This document shows, piece by piece, positions 27,501 to 39,500 of a stretch of 64,000 nucleotides of DNA (positions within the stretch are counted from its first letter, which is position 1; each line of letters begins with the position of its first letter). Below the pieces are notes generated by a model, which was not told the origin of the DNA, searched no databases, and saw only the letters and a program-made list of their open reading frames with translations. The stretch spans positions 1,488,001-1,552,000 of the forward strand of contig CM060200.1 in NCBI GenBank assembly GCA_030562195.1, read 5' to 3'. The DNA is from Nipponacmea schrenckii (Eukaryota; Mollusca; Gastropoda; Lottiidae). A program made the translations under genes and the position numbers.

Positions 27501-30500
27501 CTACCAGCTACCTTAACAACTCGCGAAAACCTCTGTGAATTGAACGTAAGTAACCGTTCCTTTTTGTGTTAAGCATTGTTTGATCCAACAAGGAACACAA
27601 GGAAATAAATTATGGTATAACACACTTCTGTAATAACAAGGTACATAACACACTTCTTTAATAACAAGGTATATAACACACTTCTTTAATAACAAGGTAC
27701 ATAACACACTTCTGTAATAAGGTACATAACGTTTCAACACAATTTACACCTGTCATCAGATGAAATGAAGAAGGGAGTGAAAACATAAGAATATATAGCA
27801 CAGCAAGGGGGGGAAACAATGAATTTTAAGTTTTACAGGGGAAACCATGAAGTAGTAAACCTGACAATAACATGATAATCTGATTTAACCAGCTGAACCA
27901 TACAAGGAAGCTGTGATATATATTGAAACAATATCTCAGCGGATCTCTGATTTTTGCACTGTTATCGACTAGTATTTCATATCAAAGACTGGCAAAAGAT
28001 TCTAAACATCCCACTGTATTTTTCAAACTGTAAAAGATTACCATTGTGAAAAGAAATGATTCATTTCAGGAAAAGGATGGATCAGATAATTTTGATGTTG
28101 AAGTAGAGGTACATTATGGTGAATTGGACAATTTGATTCTGACTAGAACTAAAATAGTCACTGTAGTATGTACCTATGGTGGATATGCTAAAGATAACAG
28201 TTCTCAACATTCTATAAGAGATGGGTAGGTTGTTCACACCTTGAGGTCTATCAAATCACATTCAGCCTTCTCTCTCCACAAACTCGGGAAATCGCTGATT
28301 AGGCCCCAGTTCAATAAGATGTTTTGGTTTTTTAAAGGTCCAGGGTTCAATACAAAGATTAACTTTCGGATTTTTCAACTAGATTTCTGTCAGTAAAGAT
28401 TCACAGTTGGCGCAAAAAAAGTAGGTTAATGTTGCTGTCCTGGCAAAATTTCCCTGATTGCACATTGCGTGAGTTTTCTTCATTAGCCGATGAGGTGCAG
28501 AACAGTAGGAAGTACAATTTCATTTCAGACCACAAGCATACATAGAAAAACAGACTTTCGTTGGTGGAACGGTTCCAGCAAGTGATTTATCCTTGAGTAT
28601 TCAAACAGTCAACAATGAAGATGCTGTTGGTTCGATTTCTTTCGACAGAAGATATTCCTTATACGGTTCATATACTGGAACTGGTGAGTTCAAACAAAGT
28701 TGTCGATAGGACTTGGTTGGGTGGGCCATGATTGGATGGGACTTGGTTAAAAGGGAATGATGGTATCGACTATATCTTTCTTCTATAGAACAGCGGTTAG
28801 AGCGTTGGTTCTTAACGTCATGACGCCATTTACTTGGATACAATGAAAATGTCGGACGTGAGTTCTAATCTCGATCGGAGTGTGAAAGTTCGATGACATA
28901 GAATAAGTCATCTTCACTCATAATTCCAGTCCACCCAGCTGTAAATGGGTACGGATAATCCGGGAAAGATCAATGCCAAGAGATTTGACCAAGGACCAGC
29001 TGGTAGAAAGGATCCCTGTCATGGCGGACTTGTGAACCTAAGTTTTTATCCTTGTAAAATATAGTTGTTTCTTTTTTTTAAATATAAAACTAAAACCAAT
29101 ATAAGATATATTATTCATCAAAGATTTGTTTCTTTTTCAGAGCAAAATGTAGGTTTGAAACCAGTAAGTTGCGATGCGATTTCATCCAATGGAGAACGTT
29201 ATACGGTTTTAGTAGCCGGGTCAGTATTTTTAATAATATAGAATAGAAATTGGTACCATGCAACTTTATGTACAACTTGATAAACGTTTTAATTTAATCT
29301 TTGTGATAACTGAAAATAATTTATATCGTAACTGAATTTCTCTCATTGCATAGTGCATGACATTGCCAGTCGTATTAGCCCATTTGCATCTTACAACTTT
29401 GGAAAGTTGTAAATGATATGAATCGTATCTTTTAATAGGTTTAGTTTCGATTAGTACTCCAAATAAAAACGGGTTCATGTTATAAACTATAGCTAATGCA
29501 GCTAGTTTTACTTTTTAAACGCTATATAAACACTTCGTGGACACACTTCGTGGAAACTTCATAACCCCAGACCACATCAGTCAAAAGGACTACAAGACTT
29601 ATTTCAATCTAAATCCCAATGTTCTACATTATGTTATTTTGGTTTTTGAGGTGTGGTGATGGTTTAATATTTGACCGAGAGGATGGCTTTATGACCACTG
29701 GTACAACATTCAGAAGTCCCTATTTCTTTGCCTTCAATTTAGCCCACAGTGGAAATTTAGCCTTTGATTGCAATGTAACGTTGTGTTCTCCAAGCTGTGA
29801 AGGTGTAAGTAGAAACTTTTTTTTTTCTTCCAGCCCAAATTTGATAAAATTCTAGATTTTCACAGCCGGTTCTCTAGGCTACCTTCCTAGCAACTATCAC
29901 AAACGTTATTTACACCAAAGGTATGGTGCTGGTAGTATAAGATGAACGGGACATAATGACGTCTAGGATTTTCTTAAGAATTAGACATTACTGAAATCAG
30001 AATTATGCTTAGTTTAACTTAAGACTTATTTTCCTCGATTACCAATTTACTTTTTTCAGTCATCTTGTGAAACTAGTTGTGGTCCTGTAACCCAGTTTTC
30101 AATCTCGAATATTCAATTAGACGCGTGTACTGGTACCAAATACCAAGACACATGTTCTTTTAACTGTGACGATGGATATGATGTAATTGGTGCTGCCATA
30201 TCGACCTGTGGTGCTGATGGGATCTGGACTGTTCCAGTAATAGTATGCCAACGTGAGTTCCCCGTATTATGAATTCTAAAATAGTTCTTGGATTTCCGGG
30301 TTTGGTTTTCGGAATAAAAATAGCTTACGATCAGACGAAAAATATACGACAGAATACATCCATAATTCAATAAATCCATCAAATTACGCAAAAATCCTTT
30401 AATAAGTCACCGCGTATAACATTATTGGATAGTGGACATATCTTATTATATAGAAATTCTATTCCTTATTCATGACGCCAGTAAGCCCAAAATGATGAAT

Positions 30501-33500
30501 ATATACTGCGATTGGCTAAGTTAAGCCTTATGTCCATTCTGCGAGGTAGTATTACTTTTATGAAAACCTGATTTATGAACTAAATGGTCACTCGTCCAGA
30601 GTCTAAAAGTATTCTAAATCATATCTCTAACCACCCACCAAATATATATCCTTCCAGCATCTATCATTTGGGGAATTTTCTACATTTATGTAGAAATTCA
30701 AACAGTTTGCAACCCCCTCCCCCCTCCCACCGCTATAAAAGCGGGTTTCTGAAGCTTAATCATAATGACACGTATTAATTAATTGCTACTAAACGAAATA
30801 GAAAATGAGGTTCCACACTTCATTCCGTACAAATGTTTCTACAAAAGTGTCATAGATAACGGGGTGGTCAACCACACATGTGATCTACACGATATTACCT
30901 GTGATTAGCTAAAAGCTTTACAACATTAATGCCCCTTAGCACAAATCTTATCAAACGTCTAACAACATGAATCATTTGTCCCAAACGTGTATATTGATAA
31001 ACGTTTTCTCTTTTCAGCGAAAGATTGTGGAGCACTTCCACAAGGAACTTTATCATCAGGAACTGTTAATGGTGGCAGCACCTTTACCTACGATGCCAAT
31101 TACGTTTGTGATGAGGGACATGAACCAGTTAGTGGTAAAAGTGTGATCGAGTGTCTAGCATCGGGACAATGGGATAGTGATGTACTGCAGTGTCAACGTA
31201 AGTATCTGAAACCATGTGTTTTTAAGATCCTGGTTTTATATTTTTCTAGAACGTTAAATGTTACCCGTGATCTTCGCCATATTTCTCTTTTGATTTTTAA
31301 TGGTTGCTTCTTGTGTCACAATTTTGGTGAACATTTGTGTTTTTGCTGATGACTTGATATATGATCTCTTTTCAGCGAAAGATTGTGGAGCACTTCCACA
31401 AGGAACTTTATCATCAGGAACTGTTAATGGTGGTAGCACCTATTCCTATAATGCCACTTACGTTTGTGATGAGGGACATGAACCAGTTAGTGGTAAAAGC
31501 GTGATCGAGTGTCTTGCATCAGGACAATGGGATAGTGATGTACTACAGTGTCAACGTAAGAATCTACAAACATATTTTCTTATGCAAACATTAGTGTGGG
31601 CGTATATAGCTTTCGCCCTCTCTGTCCATCTGCCCAATAGAGAGCTGGTTTTTTTGATGGACTTTGACGAAACTTTATGCGAATGTTCGTAATCACACCA
31701 GAATGAAGCCTTTTAAAAATCATATAAATCGAAAACTATTGGCTGACTTATTGCCCTGGTTCTTGAAAACTGGCTCAAATTTATTGTAGACAAAAGAGAG
31801 CTGGTTTCTTGATGGGTTGTTTGAGCCAAACAGATATTTTGTTCTATATTATTGGGACTTTGCGCAATGGTTGCTTCATGTGTCACAATTTTGCTAATGT
31901 TCTAACATTCAATTCGTTTTCAGCGAAAGATTGTGGAGCACTTCCACAAGGAACGTTATCATCAGGAACTGTTAATGGTGGTAGCACCTATTCCTACAAT
32001 GCCACTTACGTTTGTGATGAGGGACATGAACCAGTTAGTGGTAAAAGTGTGATCGAGTGTCTTGCATCAGGACAATGGGATAGTGATGTACTACAGTGTC
32101 AACGTAAGTATCTATATACAATGTGTTTTTTAAGATCCTGGTTTTATATTTTTCTAGAACGTTAAATGTTACCCGTGATCTTTGCCATATTTCTTTTGAT
32201 TTTTAATGGTTGCTTCTTGTGTCACGATTTTGCTGATGTTCTAACATTCAATTCGTTTTCAGCGAAAGATTGTGGAGCACTTCCACAAGGAACTTTATCA
32301 TCAGGAACTGTTAATGGTGGTAGCACCTATTCCTACAATGCCACTTACGTTTGTGATGAGGGACATGAACCAGTAAGTGGTAAAAGTGTGATCGAGTGTC
32401 TTGCATCAGGACAATGGGATAGTGATGTACTACAGTGTCAACGTAAGTATCTAAAACAATGTGTTTTTTAAGATCCTGGTTTTATATTTTTCTAGATCGT
32501 TAAATGTTACTCGTGATCTTGTCATTTGTCACAATTGTCCGTGTTGATGAACATTTGTGTTTTTGCTGATAACTTTATATTGGATCTCTTTTCAGCGAAA
32601 GATTGTGGAGCACTTCCGCAAGGAACTTTATCATCAGGAACTGTTAATGGTGGTAGCACCTATTCCTACAATGCCACTTACGTTTGTGATGAGGGACATG
32701 AACCAGTTAGTGGTAAAAGTGTGATCGAGTGTCTTGCATCGGGACAATGGGATAGTGATATACTACAGTGTCAACGTAGGAATCTATAAACATATTCTAT
32801 TATGCAAACATTAGTGTGGGCGTATATAGCCTTCTTCCCTCTTTGTCCATCTTCCCGCCTGTCCACAATTTATCGTGCACACGATAGAGGGCTAGGTTTC
32901 TATTGGATTTTGACGAAACCTTATGCGAGTGACCGTAATCACCCAAGAATGAAGCCTTTTACACAAATCGAAAAGTATTGACTACTGCCCTTGTTCAATT
33001 TATTGTGGACACGATAGAGAGTTGTTTTCTTAATGGATTTTGACGAAACTTGATGGGAGTGTTCGTTATCGACCCTACGATGAAGCCTATTAAAAATCAT
33101 ACAAATCGAAAACTTGACTGGGTTATTTCCCTTGTTCTATAAATTTCGCTCAAATTTATTGGTACGACAGATCTGATTTCTTGATGTGGAGTTTGACCGA
33201 ACTTGGTGTGAGTGTTTGTTATCTCCTACGGTTTAACCAGATTTTGTTTCTATACTTGTGTCACAATTTTGCTAATGTCTTAATATTCTTTTTTTCAGCG
33301 AAAGATTGTGGAGCACTTCCACAAGGAACGTTATCATCAGGAACTGTTAATGGTGGTAGCACCTATTCCTACAATGCCACTTACGTTTGTGATGAAGGAC
33401 ATGAACCAGTTAGTGGTAAAAGTGTGATCGAGTGTCTTGCATCAGGACAATGGGATAGTGATGTACTGCAGTGTCAACGTAGGTATCTTTAAACATAATT

Positions 33501-36500
33501 ATTTTCTTAGGCTAACATAAGTGTCGGCGTATGTAGCTCTCCACCCCTCTCTGTCCATCTGTCCGCCTGTCCACAATTTACTGTGGACACGATAGAGGGT
33601 TAGGTTTCTATTGGATTTTGACGAAACTTGATGGGAGTGTTCGTTATCGACCCTACGATAAAGCCTATTAAAAATCATACAAAACTTGACTAGGTTATTT
33701 CCCTTGTTCTATAAATTTCGCTCAAATTTATTGTGGACCAAAGAAATGATTTCCTGATGTGGAGTTTGTCCAAACTTGATGTGAGTGTTCGTAATCACCC
33801 ACGGTTTAACCAAACCGATATCTTGTTCCATACTAATGGGACTTTGCGCAATGGTTGCTTCATGTGTCACAATTTTCCTAATGTTTTAACATTCAATTCG
33901 TTTTCAGCGAAAGATTGTGGAGCACTTCCACAAGGAACGTTATCATCAGGAACTGTTAATGGTGGTAGCACCTATTCCTACAATGCCACTTACGCTTGTG
34001 ATGAGGGACATGAACCAGTAAGTGGTAAAAGTGTGATCGAGTGTCTTGCATCGGGACAATGGGATAGTGATGTACTACAGTGTCAACGTAAGTATCTTTA
34101 ATCAATCACAAACTCTCTCATAGCACTCTGTTTCTTTTAAAGCTTATTTTTCTAGTCAATCCATGGAAGCCATGGTGGCTCAGTGGGTTAGAGGCTTGCG
34201 CACTAACCTCCTGATCCCGGGTTTAATCCCGGCAAAGGTCGATTCAGCCCGGTTTCCCCTCTCAGTGATGCAGGTCGGAGGGACTGACATGGAAAAATTG
34301 TCTTGTCGTTCAGATGGGGCCCCTTGTGCTACAGGCTGTGCACGTTGAAGATCCCTTGACAGTTGAAAACCGAAAAAGAGCAAAATTTCCCTCCTAACAC
34401 ACTGCATGGCGTTGTCCGTCTTCGTTAGCCCATAAGGTCCAGAAAAGTAGGACGTAAAACTCCATTCAGTTCCTTTTTTTTTCTAGTCGTACTTTGACTT
34501 TACCAGTATTGTCAATTCTACATTTTTATTTTAGCGAAAGATTGTGGAGTTCTTTCAGGAGGTACTTTCTCCGAGGTAACGGTGGTTGACACCACATACC
34601 CGAATATAGCAAACTACGCCTGTTTGGAGGGTTACGAATCAGAAAATGGTACATACGAAGACGAGATTTCGTGTTTATCATCGGGACAATGGGAAGATGT
34701 TAATCTAGAATGTCAAAGTAAGCATTTCAATTTATGCGATATTAACAGTTTTTGGAAAGTTTGTTTTAATTTTAGGGGAATTGCAAACCAGTTCTCTTGA
34801 AAAAATTAAGAACTTGGGAGTGGTGTAAGTTGTAAATTGATTCTATTAGTTTCACACAATTATCATAAAGCATCTTACGGTCTAATTTTATGTACAAAAA
34901 TAAAATCTAGGACTAATTTTCGATAATCACTATAGACATTGAACTCCGGTAATAGCAGTTTTAAATTGTATTGTGTTTTTTTTTCCAGAGTGTTCCAATA
35001 CCCTACGCAGTCTTCCTTTCTACCATATGGTACCGAAAGCAATCCTATCAGAGACTTTAAACACAAACCAATCAGAGTGTAACTCTAGTTGCACTGGTAG
35101 CTGCACGGCTGCTGCATTCCACCCCAGTACCAATATATGTATTTTATTCGAGGATGCCGTCTTGAAGTCCATGGTACAAGGTGCTGATTTTGATTCTTGT
35201 ATCAAATGGTGTGATAATGATCCAGATTGTGTTTCGGTTGCCAATGAAATGGATGCATTAAGCGGCATACATTGTGTAATGTACGGCATACCTGTGCACA
35301 ATTTCGATTTAGAGATTTTAAAAGGCATTCCATATTACTTTGGAGAAAAACGTTGCCAAAATCATTGCAAATATGAGGTTTTCACTGGCATGTATGTGGA
35401 TCTAACTGCCTCTGAAATATCTAATAGTCAACAGCTTTCTAAAGAGGACTGCGATGACCTATGTGCCCTTGACTCACAATGTGAAACTGCCGGATTTCAC
35501 TCGGTGGGAATGTGTGCCTTATTTGATATTGCTACTTTGAAAGCGGTAGAGCAAATTGGCGATTTTCAATTTTGTCTTGATGCTTGTTCAGCAGATCCCC
35601 ACTGCTACTTTGTGGCTAATTACTTTTTTGAGGCGGGTAAAGGTTTTTGCATACTCACAGGTCTGACGGATGAAATTGTACGCCAATATTTAATACCTGC
35701 TGGCGAAGAATATCAAGCAGCCATAAAATCCTGCAATTAATTTATGTATAAAAGTGTGTTTAAAGGGGATAGGAAATAATTTTAAATATTCAATTTTTTG
35801 TTTTTTTTTTCCATAACTAGAAGCGATTTTAGTATCAAATCTTCAAATTTTCAAAAAATTTGCATCGGTATGTTTGCAATATGCATTTGAAATCTGGCTT
35901 TTTCAATATGTCTATCGTGATTATGTCCCTTGATTGTGACGTCAGGTCTGTGAACTCTTGACGTAACGTCATATACATTCAAGCTTATCGAGATGGCATC
36001 TCCCTTTGATTATGACTAAGAATTCTGAGAAATACCAGAGATTAATCTTGGTATAAGGGTTCAACCTTATATGTATAAACCTGTAGCAAATAGGCCTCAT
36101 GAAGATCAAGAAAATTCATCGGGTTCGGGGAGTTTTAGTGATAGGCCTAGCGAATATGATGAAACCATAGAGTTATAAATAGAACTAGAGTCCACACATA
36201 TCACGTGACGTTGTGCCGTCACTGGAGGTCGGCGGCCATTTTATAAGAGGTCTACTTCGCGTTAACGACAGTTGACGTCGTCGACGACCATGCCTCAAAA
36301 ATGTTGTTGTTTTGGTTGCAATAACCAGAGGAATAAAGAAAATGGAATAGCGCTTCATAAGTAAGACATACTTTTAGTTACTTAATTGATTTAGAATCAG
36401 CTCTAACCATTATGAATAATAGTTTAGTCCCGATGATCGATGATCGTTTGACGTTTGTTTGTTTACCTTTTGTTATATCACTATCACTGTCAGACACTGC

Positions 36501-39500
36501 GTTGTAGATCAACGGGCTATTCGAAGGGTGTCGTATTAAAATAACATTTTAAAGCTGTAAAATACCCATATTTTGAAGAAAAAAAAACAAATTCACAGAC
36601 ACAGGGGAGTAAGGTAAATGATTGGAATTCATTGAATTCGATAATCGCAAATGTCAGTTACTTACGTGTAGGTGTGAAAGGAAATTGTGTTACTCTCTTC
36701 GTTACTTTTTGACCAGACTTTAACGAAGTCTTTGCTGCTTTAATCTATTTGCCTTTGGTTTTCTCGCAGTTTTACACCCAGGTACATTCTGTCTAGGCTG
36801 GGCCTAGATTAAGATGTAAAAATGGATTAAATAATTCCGACCTAGAATCAACATCAGTAAAACTACAAGTTCTAGGCTACTTTTTCGCATTAACATTTCT
36901 AAATGGGCCTTTTCTAAGGGCCTTTTCCATTTTACAAGGTTTGCAACCTTTGACAATATTTTCAGATTTCCATTGCAACATCCTGATATTTTGAAATTAT
37001 GGTTACATAATATAAGCCGAGAAGATTTCCAGCCATCTGAATTCTCAGTAGTTTGCAGCGACCATTTTGTGAAGAATGATTATCTTGGAGGTACATATAT
37101 GGTGTAAATAATTCAGCTAACTTATTAAAAATAGTTAGATAACAACTAACAGGTTCACATGTCCGCTGTGACAAGGGTCCTTTCTACTAGCTGGTCCTTG
37201 GCCAAACCCCTTGGTATTGATCTTTCCCGATTATCCGTACCCATTTACGGATGGGTGGACTAGCATTATGACTATGAGTGATGATAAATTATCCATTTTG
37301 TTAGGCCTACTCTTTTCGTGATTTCCAACTGTCGAGAGATCTTTAACATAGTTTGTAGCATTCGGCACCTTGTCCCAGCCGAACAACCAGATGCCGTTTC
37401 CATGTAAGTCCCCGACTTATATCATTAGCAGGAAGAAACCAGGTTGAATATTCTCGACCTAGGCCAGGAGCAAACCCGAACTTTCTAAGCCCGAGTGACA
37501 AGCTAGTGTTTTGCAACGGTTTCCGACAAATGGTTTCATTCACCAGTACAATTATGTTTTGACCAGCATCCCTTCTTTAACTTAATGGAATATTCTTTCT
37601 TTGCTAATACATTTTTTTCTATCAGATCTCTGTGACGAAAATGAAATCATAATGAATTCCATTTTTTTCTTCCAGGAGTTCACCCAAGAGAGGAGATAGG
37701 AAATAACGTTCGCCACCAACTACTTGTTAAAGCTGTACCAACCATATTTGAGGCTCATCCTCTGTACAAGCAGGTTTCAAGGAAACGTCGAAATCCACCC
37801 AAAGTGAGAGTATTACAGGAGAATAATTCAAATTCAGTTGAGTCAACACCTACAGAACCCAAAACATTATGCAAAGATTATGACCATTCTTATTTTGAAA
37901 TTCAGCCTACTTCATCTGATTTTGTATGTGAACTTGAAAAGACCAAAACCATTTTAGAAAACACAAGAAAAGAACTTAAAGTTGTGAAGCAAAAGGTAAA
38001 GAGAAAAAGTGAAAAAATAATTAATCTTCTTCAGAAAATAACAGACAACAACATGATAACGGAAACTGAGGCTGACCTATTGAAAATGAATTTTGGAGAG
38101 AACACCTTAAAGTTAATCGAAAATGAAGTGAATCAAGTAGATGTCAAAAACCATGGTGCCAGGTACTCGGATGAAGTAAAACAATTTGCTGTTACCATGC
38201 ATTACTACAGCGCCCAAGCATATGAATTTTTGCGAAGTTATCTACACCTACCACATGCTGAAACTATTCGAAAATGGAGTACTAGTTTAGACTGTCAACC
38301 TGGAATTCTCAATGAAGTTATCTGCCATATATACGAAATGGTTATGGTAAAGCCAGAGTTGAGACACTGCTGTTTAATGTTTGATGCCATGTCGATAAAG
38401 AAAGAAGTTGTCTATGATCCGAAACTTTCCAGATATGCAGGATTTGTAGATTGTGGTCATTTTCAACCCTCATCAGAAGACACCTTAGCTACAGAAGCCC
38501 TGGTCTTTATGGTAGTTGGATTAAGCGGTAAATGGAAATTCCCAGTGGCATACTTTCTTTCAGATCACTTGAATGGTCAAACCCAAGCTGAAATTCTGAA
38601 GTTATTGATTACTACTCTAATCCAAGATGCTGGACTTCATATTCATGGCATAGTGTGTGATGGCAGTTATGCAAATCAAGCTACATCTAGCAAACTAGGA
38701 TGTTCTACAGATCCTGATAATATTATCAACAAGTTTCCAAATCCAGTGAATCCACAGTACGATATATGTTTTATTTTTGATGCCTGTCATCTAATTAAGC
38801 TTGTAAGAAATTGTTTCTCTACTTTGGGGACACTTTACTCTGCTACCAATCGAATTTCATGGGAATACATAGATAAACTGTATCAGATTCAGCAAAGCGA
38901 CAACTTGTTTATTGCCAATAAATTGAAGGCCAAACATGTACAGTGGAAACAACACAAAATGAATGTTATGTTAGCTGTCCAGACCCTCAGTTCGTCTGTT
39001 GCAGATGCAATTGACTTTTTGCGAGAAGATCTTTGCTTACCTCAATTTGCCAAAAGTGAAAGCACTACAGATTTCATACGAAAGATGGACAAGCTGTTCG
39101 ACTTGATGAACTCAAAAACACCTTGTGGAAAAGGATTTAAAAGACCCATGAACCTTACCAATTTCAAGTTGCGACAACAGCAACTTCTTGATATTAAAGA
39201 TTTCATCTCAAAGCTGACTGATTCAGCAGGCAATCTGTTATGTAAAGGAAGACGAAAAACAGCATGGACAGGCTTTATGGTTACGATTGACTCTGTTTTG
39301 TACGTGACCAAGTCTCTTTTAGAAATGGATAAACCTCTTTCTTATGTTCTCACGTTCAAGATGTCACAAGATCACCTTGAAATGTTTTTTAGTAGAATAA
39401 GACGTAAAGGAGGATGGAACAACAATCCAAATTGTTTGCAATTTAAATGGGCTCTACGGGCAAATCTTATGAAGAATTCTATCTTACCGTCTAAGAATGC

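Noticed and set aside
34165..34240. A tRNA gene
   Set aside because: The A- and B-box-like motifs belong to the head of a SINE with a conserved downstream body; no cloverleaf with a clean acceptor stem is evident.
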